This document shows positions 29,703 to 38,150 of a stretch of DNA of 64,000 nt, piece by piece. The stretch's first letter is position 1, and each line of letters opens with the position of its first letter. Both the position numbers and the translations under genes were made by a program. The stretch is from JALZKA01 sp963753385 (lineage in GTDB: Bacteria; Actinomycetota; Thermoleophilia; Solirubrobacterales; 70-9): positions 1 through 64,000 of the forward strand of contig CAVWCC010000010.1 of the NCBI GenBank assembly GCA_963753385.1. The letters are read 5' to 3'. Under the pieces are notes generated by a model. It did no database searches. It saw nothing but the letters and a program-made list of their open reading frames with translations, and was not told where the DNA came from.

Positions 29703-29756
29703 TTGACTTCGCTAGCTGTCGGCGTAGGGTCGTGATGTTCAGCACAAACGTGCTGA
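29703..29756 (+). promoter_or_regulatory. Candidate promoter and operator of the sulfatase gene
   Basis: TTGACT (29703-29708) and TAGGGT (29725-29730) are 16 bp apart and fit a sigma-70-type promoter loosely. A perfect dyad, TCAGCAC-AAAC-GTGCTGA (29739-29756), lies where transcription would start, 29 bp before the sulfatase ATG, and could be a repressor operator. Confidence 0.45.
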
Positions 29757-29784
29757 GGCCACGGAACAGGAAGTTCCCGCTCGA

Positions 29785-31338
29785 ATGCCTGACGCACGGC
29801 CGAAGGCCGTCGCTGATCTGCTCACCCCTCCGCACCTGGCAGTGATCGTGTTCGTGCTCCTCGTGGCCGGCGGGGTGCTGGCGCTGCCGCCTCCGGGCGA
29901 GAGGTCGGCCGACCCGCAGCGGGAGAAACCGAATGTCGTCGTGATCATGGTTGACGACCAAGACGAATGGTCGCTGCGCGTGATGCCGAAGACGGCGCGC
30001 AAGCTGGCGGGCCAGGGGATCACGTTCGAGCGGTTCTTCGCCACCTTCCCGCTCTGTTGTCCCTCACGGGCAACCATGCTCACGGGGCAGTACGCGCACA
30101 ACCACGGGGTCTGGTCCAACGATTCCAACGGTCTGGGCTTCGATGACCGGACCGACCTGCCGATCGCGCTCCAAAGGGCCGGCTATCGCACCGCCTGGGT
30201 TGGCAAGTACATGCACGAGTACGGAAGAAAGCCGGAGACCAAGCGCGAGATCCCGAAGGGCTGGGATCGGTGGAGCGCCTCGGTGACCTCTTCCGAGAGA
30301 TCGATCTGGGCGTCCAAATGGGGAAGTGCCTTCCACAGGATGTTCGGCTTCCAGCTCAACCACAACGGGCGCATCCGCAAGTACGAGGGGCGACGGCGTG
30401 AGTACCAGACCGATGTCTTAGCTCGGCGGGCGGCACGCGAGATTCGGAACTTGGCCAAGCGGCAGGAACCGTTCTTCACCGTGCTCTCCATGCTCGCCCC
30501 GCACGGCGAGACGTCGTCCCAGATCGGCCCCGTGAACCCGCGACCGGCGCCCCGGCACGAGGGTCGCTTCCAGAACCGGAGGCTCCGCCAGGCGCCCTCG
30601 TTCAACGAGCGCAACGTGCGTGACAAACCGCCTTTCCTGCGCAACCGCCCGATCGATCGCGAGCGCCGCCTCGACTTGCAAACGACCTTCCGCAGCCGGC
30701 TCGGCAGCCTGCTCGCGGTTGATGACGCGGTGAATCGCATCCTGAAGACGCTGCGCCGCGTGGGCGAGCTTCGGAACACCTATGTCGTCTACACCTCCGA
30801 CAACGGCGTCATGCTCGGCGAGCACCGTCAGCGCGGCAAGGTTGAGCTCTACGAGGAATCAGCTCGGGTGCCGCTGATCGTGCGCGGCCCGAACGTGCCG
30901 CGGGGCGAGGTGCGCCGGCAGGTGGTCGGCAACATTGACCTCGCCCCCACCGTCCTTGAAATCGCGCGGGCCGACGACCCCCTGCGCAGAGTGGACGGCG
31001 AATCGCTGCTGCCCTACCTGCGCAGCGCCCGGCATCGGGTCGACCGCGCCATCCTGCTCGAGAACCGCGACGCAGAGGGGATCCGCACGCGGCGCTACGT
31101 CTACCTAGAGCACCACCCCGAAGGCGGCGGGGTCCAGTGGTATGAGCTCTACGACCTCCGCCACGACCCCTATCAGGTCAGGAACCTGATCGGGCCGGGT
31201 GACACCTCTACCCGCGCCAACGTCCCCGATGGCGTCGACCCCGACAAGGTTCGCGAGGTGCGCGCTCGGCTGAAGGGTGGGCTTGATCGGCTTCGCGACT
31301 GCAAGGGCGATGTGCAGTGTGCTTGGTCATTCCCCTAA
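29785..31338 (+). CDS. Membrane-anchored sulfatase, N-acetylglucosamine-6-sulfatase-like
   Basis: 517 residues. A single N-terminal helix (HLAVIVFVLLVAGGVLAL) anchors or exports the protein. VVVIMVDDQDEWSLRVMP carries the metal-binding aspartates, and TFPLCCPSRATMLTGQYAHN is the CxPSR sulfatase signature whose first Cys is converted to formylglycine by a separate enzyme. VYTSDNGVMLGEH gives the second metal-binding Asp-Asn pair. The CCPSRA(S/T) form resembles glucosamine-6-sulfatases. It would release sulfate from a glycan outside the cell. The formylglycine-generating enzyme is not in the window. First gene of the inserted segment. Confidence 0.85.
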   Translation: MPDARPKAVADLLTPPHLAVIVFVLLVAGGVLALPPPGERSADPQREKPNVVVIMVDDQDEWSLRVMPKTARKLAGQGITFERFFATFPLCCPSRATMLTGQYAHNHGVWSNDSNGLGFDDRTDLPIALQRAGYRTAWVGKYMHEYGRKPETKREIPKGWDRWSASVTSSERSIWASKWGSAFHRMFGFQLNHNGRIRKYEGRRREYQTDVLARRAAREIRNLAKRQEPFFTVLSMLAPHGETSSQIGPVNPRPAPRHEGRFQNRRLRQAPSFNERNVRDKPPFLRNRPIDRERRLDLQTTFRSRLGSLLAVDDAVNRILKTLRRVGELRNTYVVYTSDNGVMLGEHRQRGKVELYEESARVPLIVRGPNVPRGEVRRQVVGNIDLAPTVLEIARADDPLRRVDGESLLPYLRSARHRVDRAILLENRDAEGIRTRRYVYLEHHPEGGGVQWYELYDLRHDPYQVRNLIGPGDTSTRANVPDGVDPDKVREVRARLKGGLDRLRDCKGDVQCAWSFP

Positions 31339-31684
31339 TAAATCCTGGGGCGCGCGCGAGCCCGACCTTGCTCTTCCGACCTGACGATTCGCGTCAATAC
31401 CCAACGTAGCCAAGTGCTCAAGACCAACAAGGAGGCTGACGCTACATCACTCCGGACCCGCCGCACCTCCATTTTCGCCTGAGAGCAGAAGTGCCGCTTG
31501 GACGAGAAGCGGTTAGTCCGCTTTGTATGGAAACCAGAACCTTGCGGCGAGATACTGCGTTGGCGATGTCACAGGAAGGTCGACGCTTTCAAGCGCGGAC
31601 TCGACGCGATTGTTGTGGTCACGGCCTGTTGCACTCGGTACGCCGGCGCAGCTACGGGATCGAGGCTGCCGATGTCGCGACGCG
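31339..31684. other. Gene-free stretch after the sulfatase
   Basis: About 345 bp without a convincing gene. Short ORFs here (for example from 31498) lack a ribosome-binding site and family resemblance. The stretch is visibly less GC-rich. No clear terminator or promoter was identified. Confidence 0.4.
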
Positions 31685-33022
31685 ATGGCCGGACTAGTCT
31701 CCTGCCGAGGTGAGGCGACGCCGCTTGCGAGGCTTGGGGTCGCGAACCCAATCGACGCCCCTCCGACGCAGCTTGCGCAACCGCGGGCAGCGCCGGTTAG
31801 GAGAGCGGCGGCGACGCGCGGTCGGTATCACCGCGCCGGCGGGACCCGTTTTCTCGTTGTGGTCACCGTGGCTTTCCTTCCGTCTGCGGACGCCGACGCC
31901 CGCCTCGACGCCTTCGACGCCAGTCGTCGAGCCGGCATCTACGAGATCTCCCATACCTGGAGCGCGACCGCTGGAGACTTTAACGATGACGGCTGGGACG
32001 ACGCAATCGTCGTCCGGCACAAGCGGGGTCTGCGCCTCTATCGCAACGACCGCGGCGAGCTCCGCGACGTGCGCCGATCCAAGTTCGGGACCGGGTACGA
32101 GGCCCGCAAGGATCGCCACCACTGCGTGTTCGGGGACGTCGATCGAAACGGGGATGACGACATCTATTGCACCGTCGGCGGGAGGATGGGGACGGGCCCG
32201 AACTCCAATCAGCTGTGGATGCGTCAGAGAAATGGGGTCTTTCGCCTCGAGACGAGTCGCTATCACGTACGGGATCGTTGGGGTCGTGGCCGCTTCGCCA
32301 CCTTCCTCGACGCCGACGGAGATCGCTGGCCAGATCTATTCGTAGCCAACGAGTTCCCGCGCACGGACGGTCATCGTTCGGTCAACCGGCTGTTCCTGAA
32401 CGTTCGCGGAAGGCGCTTCCACAGCGCGCCGCGGTTCGGCCTCCAGCGTGAGCTCGGCGGCAACAGCGTCCAGGCGATCGACTTCGATCGGGATGGGTGG
32501 GAGGATCTGGTGCTCTGCGGAAGCAACAACACGGGCGCGTTCCTGTTTCACAACCGTCGCGGAAACCGCTTCGACAACGCCCGAAACCGCATCGGCAACG
32601 GCCATAATTGCCGGTTTATATGGCTTGCTCGCCTCAACGGCGACTCCCGCCCGGACCTCGTTCGGCTCACCTCCCGCAAGCTCGTGATCAGCATCCAGCG
32701 CAACGGGCGCTTCGGCAACGCGTCCTACGGGCGGCGGGTGAGGGGTGGAAGGTCCCTCGCCGTCGGCGATGTGAACGGAGACCGTCGTGAGGACGTCTAT
32801 GTCGTCCGGGCGGGTCCCCGCAACGATCGCCCCGACCTAATGTTGCTCAACCGCCGCTCAGGCCGGCGCTTCGTCAAGTTCCGGATTCCCCAAAACACAC
32901 GTGGGATCGGCGACTCGGTGACGAGCATCGACTACGACCGGAACGGGCTCGACGACTTCATCGTGATGAACGGACACAACTCCGCGCGTGGGCCCATCCG
33001 GCTGATTGCGTTCCGCAGGTGA
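31685..33022 (+). CDS. Secreted FG-GAP/VCBS-repeat protein
   Basis: About 445 residues from the ATG at 31685. A hydrophobic segment near residue 55-70 (TRFLVVVTVAFLPSADADA) looks like a signal peptide, so the real start may be further downstream. The body consists of repeated FG-GAP/VCBS units: TAGDFNDDGWDDAIVV, FGDVDRNGDDDIYCT, FLDADGDRWPDLFVAN, AIDFDRDGWEDLVL, VGDVNGDRREDVYVV and SIDYDRNGLDDFIVM, each with the calcium-binding DxDxDG pattern of an integrin-like beta propeller. About seven blades. Probably extracellular; partner or ligand unknown. It lies with the sulfatase in the inserted segment. Confidence 0.8.
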   Translation: MAGLVSCRGEATPLARLGVANPIDAPPTQLAQPRAAPVRRAAATRGRYHRAGGTRFLVVVTVAFLPSADADARLDAFDASRRAGIYEISHTWSATAGDFNDDGWDDAIVVRHKRGLRLYRNDRGELRDVRRSKFGTGYEARKDRHHCVFGDVDRNGDDDIYCTVGGRMGTGPNSNQLWMRQRNGVFRLETSRYHVRDRWGRGRFATFLDADGDRWPDLFVANEFPRTDGHRSVNRLFLNVRGRRFHSAPRFGLQRELGGNSVQAIDFDRDGWEDLVLCGSNNTGAFLFHNRRGNRFDNARNRIGNGHNCRFIWLARLNGDSRPDLVRLTSRKLVISIQRNGRFGNASYGRRVRGGRSLAVGDVNGDRREDVYVVRAGPRNDRPDLMLLNRRSGRRFVKFRIPQNTRGIGDSVTSIDYDRNGLDDFIVMNGHNSARGPIRLIAFRR

Positions 33023-33182
33023 GCCGGCGCCCGGGATCGGCTATCTGACGTTCGCGCAGCGGAGCCAAGCTGTCCGCGCGAAAGCGGCCTTGGGGGACCT
33101 ACCCCAACCCCATCCCCGAGCGCCACAACCCCGCGCAAGGACACGGCGCCCCATCGTTGACGCCTCGACTACGTTTGCGGCC

Positions 33183-33458
33183 ATGGCGCACCGCTATCGC
33201 GTTGTCTACGCGTTCCACGGACTCGACTTTGATGCTCTTGCCGAAGCAGCCGACGGCTTCCCGGTTGAGAACTGGCTCGCGGTTGACTCCGGCGAGGGGG
33301 CATCGGAACTCGCGTTCTCGGTCACGGTCGAGAACGAGGAAGAGGCCGCAGCCGAAGGCGGGAACGTCCTCGGAGCGGTTCTCAGCGGTTCCCCAGCGGT
33401 CCTACTTGGCTCTAGCAAGCGGAAGCCCGCTAGGGACCGCGACGCCTTTCAGATGTAG
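33183..33458 (+). CDS. Small hypothetical protein at the right end of the inserted segment
   Basis: 91 residues, MAHRYRVVYAFHGLDFDALA at the N-terminus, acidic centre (VTVENEEEAAAEGG), then LGAVLSGSPAVLLGSSKRK. No recognised domain. Its last codons, CAG ATG TAG, are supplied by the right 13-bp direct repeat, so the present C-terminus was set by the insertion. It is convergent with rrf2 and overlaps its end by 10 bp. Whether it is expressed is uncertain. Confidence 0.5.
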   Translation: MAHRYRVVYAFHGLDFDALAEAADGFPVENWLAVDSGEGASELAFSVTVENEEEAAAEGGNVLGAVLSGSPAVLLGSSKRKPARDRDAFQM

Positions 33459-33461
33459 TAC
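33449..33461. repeat. Right 13-bp direct repeat of the inserted segment
   Basis: TCAGATGTAGTAC, identical to 29512-29524. Here it forms the natural 3' end of rrf2 (QMYYI-stop on the minus strand) and the last codons of the small plus-strand gene. Confidence 0.85.
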
Positions 33462-33850
33462 ATCTGCGAGCCCGCGTCGTCCGCCTCGCGGCGGGCGATG
33501 TCGGCGATCGTCGTCGAGCGGAAGACGCCACGGAGGGCCTCGACTCCCTCGGCCCAGATGCCGCCGGCCTCCTTCCCCTCCTCCCCGACCTTCCCGTCGA
33601 GCGCCTGCACGACCTCGAGCACGGTGATGTCCTCGGCGGGGCGGGCGAGCGTGTAGCCGCCCTTGACGCCGCGCTGGCTGTTCAGGAGTCCGCCGCGGCG
33701 GAGGGTCGAGAAGAGCTGCTCCAGAAACTGGACCGGCATGTCGCGGCGCTCCGCGATCTGGGCGATCGGAATCGGGCCGCCGTCGCTCGAGCGCGCGAGC
33801 TCCGCCATCGCGACGACCGCGTAGCGGGACTTGGAGGTGACGGAGATCAT
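33449..33850 (-). CDS. Rrf2-family transcriptional regulator (CymR/IscR-like)
   Basis: 133 residues. The winged helix reads SKSRYAVVAMAELARSSDGG, with PIAQIAERRDMPVQFLEQLF and LNSQRGVKGGYTLARP, all typical of Rrf2. The three-cysteine iron-sulfur cluster motif of IscR is absent, as in CymR-type regulators that sense cysteine supply through CysK. That relation fits the cysK-cysE genes 4 kb downstream on the same strand, now separated by the inserted segment. The ATG at 33850 follows a hairpin with a T-run in the leader. Confidence 0.85.
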   Translation of the reverse strand: MISVTSKSRYAVVAMAELARSSDGGPIPIAQIAERRDMPVQFLEQLFSTLRRGGLLNSQRGVKGGYTLARPAEDITVLEVVQALDGKVGEEGKEAGGIWAEGVEALRGVFRSTTIADIARREADDAGSQMYYI

Positions 33851-33880
33851 CCCCGTAGGTTCTACCGGAGACCCCGCCAG

Positions 33881-33902
33881 AAAAACCTCGCTGATAGCGA
33901 GG
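33881..33902 (-). terminator. Hairpin with T-tract in the rrf2 leader (possible attenuator)
   Basis: On the minus strand CCTCGCT-ATC-AGCGAGG is followed by TTTTT, an intrinsic terminator structure, ending about 31 bp before the rrf2 ATG. The flanking bases CCCGCC and GGCGGG could pair as an outer stem. As it lies upstream of rrf2 on the same strand and no minus-strand gene ends nearby, an attenuator is possible. Confidence 0.6.
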
Positions 33903-34015
33903 GCGGGCGGCGCCGGCCGCCGCGGGCTGGCTAGGATGGGCCGACCGGCCGCCAGGCCGGTGTGTTGTCTCGGGGACGGACCGGCCGCCTCCGCGTTCAG
34001 AAGGGGCAGAGTTGA

Positions 34016-34627
34016 GTGAGTGACGATCGTCGTTGCCTCGTCGTTGACGGGCATCCCGTGGTTCGCATCGGCGTGCGCGGCCTGCTTGACGGGCGCTACG
34101 ACGTCGAGGAGGCCGCCGACTGGCGCGGCGCCCTCGATGCGCTGACCGAGACCGGTGCCTTCGACGTCGCGGTGGTCGAGCTCGACGCCCAGGACCGCCC
34201 GAAGGGCGAGCCGGGCGGCGCCTCGATGATCCGGGCGCTCCGCAAGGCGATGCCCGGAATGGGGATCGTCGCCCACGCGCGGCATGCCGAGCGCCACGGG
34301 GCCAGCGAGGCCCTGAAGGCCGGCGCCTCCGCCTATGTGGCCAAGAGCTCGCCGCCCGAGGCGCTCGAGCAGGCGGTGGAGGCGGCCGCGGAATCGAACG
34401 AGTTCGTCGATCCCGCGACCAACGGCCACGGGGCGCCGCTCACCCGCCGCCAGCGCGAGGTGCTCCAGCTGCTCGCCGACGGCCTTTCGACACACGAGAC
34501 CGCCGAGCGCCTTGGGCTCCAGCCGGACACCGTCCGCACCCACACCAAGGGCGGGGTGCGGCGGCTCGAGGCACGCAATCGCGCCCACGCCGTGGCGCTG
34601 GCCCTGCGAACCGGCCTGATCGACTGA
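34016..34627 (+). CDS. NarL/LuxR-type response regulator
   Basis: 203 residues. Receiver domain CLVVDGHPVVRIGVRGLLDG with a phospho-acceptor Asp in FDVAVVELDA and the conserved Lys in ASAYVAKSSPPEAL. C-terminal LuxR helix-turn-helix LTRRQREVLQLLADGLSTHE and LGLQPDTVRTHTKGGVRRLE. The receiver's acidic pair near the N-terminus is reduced to a single D (VVDG), so phosphorylation may be weak or lost. Starts with GTG; no partner kinase is adjacent. It stands convergent with the HDOD-LuxR gene, 6 bp between their ends. Confidence 0.82.
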   Translation: MSDDRRCLVVDGHPVVRIGVRGLLDGRYDVEEAADWRGALDALTETGAFDVAVVELDAQDRPKGEPGGASMIRALRKAMPGMGIVAHARHAERHGASEALKAGASAYVAKSSPPEALEQAVEAAAESNEFVDPATNGHGAPLTRRQREVLQLLADGLSTHETAERLGLQPDTVRTHTKGGVRRLEARNRAHAVALALRTGLID

Positions 34628-34633
34628 GCGGGC

Positions 34634-35713
34634 CTAGATCCAGCCGCGGTCGCGCGCGATGAGGACCGCTTGGGCACGATCGACGGCGCCGATCTTCTTG
34701 TAGACGTTGTGCAGGTGGGTCCGCACCGTGCTGACCGACAGCGAGAGCTCCTGCGCGATCTGCTTGTAGACCTTGCCCTCGGCGAGGCCACGGAGGGCGT
34801 CGAGCTCGCGCGCCGAGAGCGGCGAGGGCTCGGAGGCGCGCGGCCGCGAGAGCGCGGCGTGCGGATACTCGAACATGAGCTCGCGCAGTCCGTCCTCCTC
34901 GATCCCGATGCGCTCGGCGGCGTCGCGAAGCGCCTCCGGTGAAACCCCGTTGCCAGCCGCCTGATTGACCACGAGGTCAGAGAGGCCCACGGCGGCGGCG
35001 AGCCCCGTGGCGTCGGCAGCGTGATGGCGCTCGACGGCGCTCGCGATCGACGCTGGGAGCCCCCAGCGCCGGATCAGCACGGCACCGACGAGCGCGTGAT
35101 CGATGCCAAGCTCGCGCCGCTCGCGGCGGAGGCGCTCCTCGGGATCCTCGTCTCCTCGGGACCCCGGACCGAATTCCTGGCCGTAGAGCTCGCCCAGGAC
35201 GAGCCTGCCCACATCGTGGAACAGGGCCGCGACCGCAAGCTCGTCACGCTCCTGGATACGCGCGCGCTCGCCGACCCGGTCGGCGGCGATCCGCACCGCC
35301 ATCGCGTGACGGCGGAAGCGCTCGAAGCGCTCAGTCTTGGACCCGGGGCTAGAGAGCAGGTCGTATGTCTCGATCCGGCTCGCGACCGATGCGACCCGGG
35401 GCGCGCTGAGCGTGGCCACCGCCTCGGGTACGCTCGCGGCCCGGCCGCGCGGGCCGCTGCCGTTGTTCGCGGCCTGCATCACCGCGATGGCGAGGGCGGC
35501 GTCCGCCTCCACGGCCTCCGCGATCTCGCCAGTCGACGAACCGGGCTGCTCGGCGAGCACCAGCAGCCGGCTGCGAGCTTCGGCTGTCGCAGGGATGCTC
35601 GAGATGGCGTCGAACGCCGCCGCCAGGCGACGGCCCCCGGCACCCAACGGTCGCGCCGTGGTCGACCCACCGGCACGCGCTTCCTCTGCCACAGCACTCA
35701 TTGAGTCATTCAT
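34634..35713 (-). CDS. HDOD domain - LuxR HTH fusion protein
   Basis: 359 residues. Residues about 30-250 form an HDOD domain: PATAEARSRLLVLAEQPGSS, EAVEADAALAIAVMQAAN, VAALFHDVGRLVLGELYG and RRWGLPASIASAVERHH. The last 65 residues are a LuxR-type HTH, LSARELDALRGLAEGKVYKQ with LSVSTVRTHLHNVYKKIG. HDOD domains are non-catalytic relatives of HD hydrolases and act in signalling; coupling one directly to a DNA-binding domain suggests a one-component regulator. Signal unknown. Confidence 0.85.
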   Translation of the reverse strand: MNDSMSAVAEEARAGGSTTARPLGAGGRRLAAAFDAISSIPATAEARSRLLVLAEQPGSSTGEIAEAVEADAALAIAVMQAANNGSGPRGRAASVPEAVATLSAPRVASVASRIETYDLLSSPGSKTERFERFRRHAMAVRIAADRVGERARIQERDELAVAALFHDVGRLVLGELYGQEFGPGSRGDEDPEERLRRERRELGIDHALVGAVLIRRWGLPASIASAVERHHAADATGLAAAVGLSDLVVNQAAGNGVSPEALRDAAERIGIEEDGLRELMFEYPHAALSRPRASEPSPLSARELDALRGLAEGKVYKQIAQELSLSVSTVRTHLHNVYKKIGAVDRAQAVLIARDRGWI

Positions 35714-35812
35714 CCTCAGCCGAGCGCAGAGGCCGGCTTCCGACCCGCCTCCGAGCGCTCAGGCACTACATCGGCAGGAACCGGGCGTCCTTTTAGTCCC
35801 GTCGTCCGCGAC

Positions 35813-37206
35813 TCAGGCGTCGGCGAGCGCGGCATCGAGGCGCGCGAGCACCTCGTCACGGCCCAGCGCCGTCAGCGAGTCGAAGATGCCGGGCGAGACG
35901 GTCGTCCCGGTGATCGCGACCCGGATCGCCTGGTAGAGCTGCTTCGGCTTCACCCCGGAGCGCTCGACGAGGGCCGAGAGCTCCGGCTCGATCGCCTCGG
36001 CCGTGAACGGCTCGACCGCGGCCAGGAGCCCCCGCGCCTCCCGCAGGAGGGGCATCGCCTCCGCCGCCAGGAACTTCGCACGGGCCTTGGCGTCGTCAAC
36101 CGGCGGCTCGAACAGGAAGCGGACCAGCGGCCAGACCTCGTCAAGGGTCTGCGCCTTGTCCTGCGTGATGGCGCACGCGGCCCGCAGCCGGTCGGGATCG
36201 ACGGGAGCCACGCCGGAACGATTCAGGTGGGAGGCCACCGCCGCGACGTATGCGTCGAGCGGCAGCTCGCGCATGTGCCGCCCGTTGATCCAGCGCAGCT
36301 TGCGCTCGTCGAAGATCGCCGACGCCGTGCCGACCCGGGCGACGTCGAAGCGCTCGAGCAGCTCCTCGGTGCTCAGCAGCGTCGTGTCGTCCTCGGTGCC
36401 CCAGCCGAGCAGCGCCAGGTAGTTGCGCAGGGCGGCCGGGAGGTACCCCCGGTCGCGAAGCTCCTGGACCGATGCGGCGCCGTGGCGTTTCGAGAGCTTC
36501 TTGCCGTCGGGCCCGTGCAATAGCGGCAGGTGCGCGTAGCGCGGCGGTTCGTAGCCGAGCGCGGCCAGGACGATGACCTGCTTCGGGGTGTTCGACAGGT
36601 GATCGTCCCCGCGGATCACGTCGGTGACCTCCATCTCGGCGTCGTCGACGGCGACGGCGAGGTTGTAGAGCGGCGTCCCGTCCCCGCGCGCGATCACGAA
36701 GTCGTCCTGTGCCTCGTTCGGGAACGTGATCTCGCCGCGGAGCATGTCCTCCACCCGCGTCACGTCATCGTCGGGGATGCGAAGCCGGATCGCGGCCCCG
36801 GGCTCGTCGCGAGGCTCCCCCGGTAGCCGCGGTTGCCGTGCTCGGCCTTCCACGCGCGGACCTCGTCCCCGGTCGCCGGGTCGGGATACGCGTGCCCTGA
36901 CTCGACCAGGGCCGCGATCGCCTCCGCGTGGCGATCCCGGCGCTCGAACTGGCTGACCGGGTCTCCGTCCCAGTCGAGCTCCAGCCAGCGGAGCGCATCG
37001 AGGATCTGCTCGACGTTCTCCGGGGTCGACCGCTCGCGGTCCGTGTCCTCGATCCGCAGGACCAGCCTCCCGCCCGAGCCGCGCGCCGCAAGCCAGTTGT
37101 AGAGTGCCGTCCGCGCGCCCCCGATGTGCAGGGCACCCGTCGGGGACGGCGCGAATCGGACGACTTTCGGATCGGAGCTCACGTTCACGTGCTGATTGGC
37201 GCGCAT
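35813..37206 (-). CDS. gltX: Glutamyl-tRNA synthetase, one frameshift
   Basis: Class I synthetase loading Glu onto tRNA(Glu), and probably tRNA(Gln), given gatCAB in the same genome. RFAPSPTGALHIGGARTALY is the HIGH region, LRIEDTDRERSTPENVEQIL follows, and LLHGPDGKKLSKRHGA is the KMSKS region. One G is missing from a run at 36817-36821, splitting GNRGYRG from EPRDEPGAAIRLRIP. Corrected length is about 464 residues from the ATG at 37206. An alternative GTG at 37188 would abut the nfo start. Confidence 0.9.
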
Positions 37207-38061
37207 GTTTCCATAGCGGGCGGGCTGCTCAATGCCGTGGAACGGGGTGTCGAGCGGGAATCAGACGCGATCCAGATCTTCCATCAGAGCTCCCGCGCCT
37301 GGCGGCCGAACGTCTACAGCGACGCCGATGTGGCGGCGTTTCGCGAGGCAGTCGGCGCTTCCCGGATCCAGTCGGTGACGATCCACGCCGTCTATCTCAT
37401 CAACTGCGCGTCGGGTGAGGCCGAGGTTCGCTCGAGGTCCCTGGCGGCGCTGAAGAGCGCCCTGAGCCTCGGCCACCGGATCGGCGCCATCGGGGTCGTC
37501 CTCCATCCCGGGTCTCGGAAGGGCAGGGATTACGACGAGTCGATGCGGGCGGTCGGGGATGCCCTGCGCGAGGCGCTGGCTGAGACCGAGGCATGCCCGA
37601 TCCTCCTCGAGGACACCGCGGGCGCGGGCGGCACGCTCGGCCGCAACTTCGACGAGCTCGCTCGCATGATCGAGCTCGCGGGGGCGGACGACCGGCTCGG
37701 CCTCTGCCTCGACTGCTGCCACCTGCTCGCGTCCGGCTTCGAGGTCCGGCGCCGTGATGCGCTGGCGACCGTGGTCGACGAGCTCGAGGCCAAGGTCGGC
37801 GTCGACCGGCTGAGCGCCCTTCACATCAACGACTCGATGACCGCGCTCGGCTCGAATCGCGACCGCCACGCGACGCTCGGCGACGGCGAGATCGGGGCGC
37901 GCGGCCTCCGGGTGTTCCTGTCAGAGCCCCGGTTCGAGGGGCTGCCGGCGCTCCTCGAGACCGGGCCGGAGGGCGCCGGCCCCGACCTCGACCAGGTCAG
38001 GATTGCGAAGCGCCTACGCCGCGAGGGGCTTCGGAATCGCAGGCGCGCCAAGGCGCGGTAG
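37189..38061 (+). CDS. nfo: Apurinic/apyrimidinic endonuclease IV (TIM-barrel)
   Basis: 290 residues. Cleaves DNA at abasic sites in base excision repair. VLIGAHVSIAGGLLNAVERG is the family start, AIQIFHQSSRAW and VTIHAVYLINCAS follow, and the metal-binding triad motifs GVVLHPGSRKGRD, ILLEDTAGAGGTLG, GLCLDCCHLLASG and LSALHINDSMTALGSNRDRH are all present. The GTG at 37189 is the only start that gives the normal N-terminus, so the gene starts inside, or back to back with, gltX on the other strand. Confidence 0.9.
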   Translation: MLIGAHVSIAGGLLNAVERGVERESDAIQIFHQSSRAWRPNVYSDADVAAFREAVGASRIQSVTIHAVYLINCASGEAEVRSRSLAALKSALSLGHRIGAIGVVLHPGSRKGRDYDESMRAVGDALREALAETEACPILLEDTAGAGGTLGRNFDELARMIELAGADDRLGLCLDCCHLLASGFEVRRRDALATVVDELEAKVGVDRLSALHINDSMTALGSNRDRHATLGDGEIGARGLRVFLSEPRFEGLPALLETGPEGAGPDLDQVRIAKRLRREGLRNRRRAKAR

Positions 38062-38075
38062 GCCCCCGGACAGGC

Positions 38076-38105
38076 CACCGCGCCGGCCCCCGGACCGGCG
38101 CGGTG
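38076..38105. terminator. Strong hairpin between convergent nfo and the LPFTG gene
   Basis: CACCGCGCCGG (38076-38086) pairs with CCGGCGCGGTG (38095-38105) over an 8-nt loop. It lies 15 bp after the nfo stop and 46 bp after the end of the convergent LPFTG gene, a natural place for a bidirectional terminator. There is no T-run. Confidence 0.7.
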
Positions 38106-38150
38106 TCCCCCCGTGCGCGTTACCCCCCGGTGCGCGCAACGAAGCGCGTG

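Larger units (their letters stand above)
29525..33448. mobile_element. Inserted segment between rrf2 and cysK flanked by 13-bp direct repeats
   Basis: A 3.9-kb block carrying a sulfatase, an FG-GAP repeat protein and a small unknown gene, all on the plus strand, opposite to the flanking rrf2 and cysK-cysE. It is bounded by identical TCAGATGTAGTAC copies; bases beyond the copies differ. The block appears somewhat less GC-rich than its surroundings by eye. No transposase or integrase gene is inside, and no clear terminal inverted repeats were found. It may be an integrated cassette or a remnant of an element moved in trans. Confidence 0.6.

Noticed and set aside
31498..31713. 71-codon ORF with an ATG
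   Set aside because: No ribosome-binding site, odd composition, and overlap with the probable 5' end of the FG-GAP gene.
29525..33448. Insertion sequence or prophage
   Set aside because: No transposase, integrase or phage gene and no clear terminal inverted repeats were found; only the direct repeats support mobility.
33881..34016. Known riboswitch or T-box in the rrf2 leader
   Set aside because: Apart from the terminator-like hairpin no consensus element of a SAM riboswitch or T-box could be recognised by eye.
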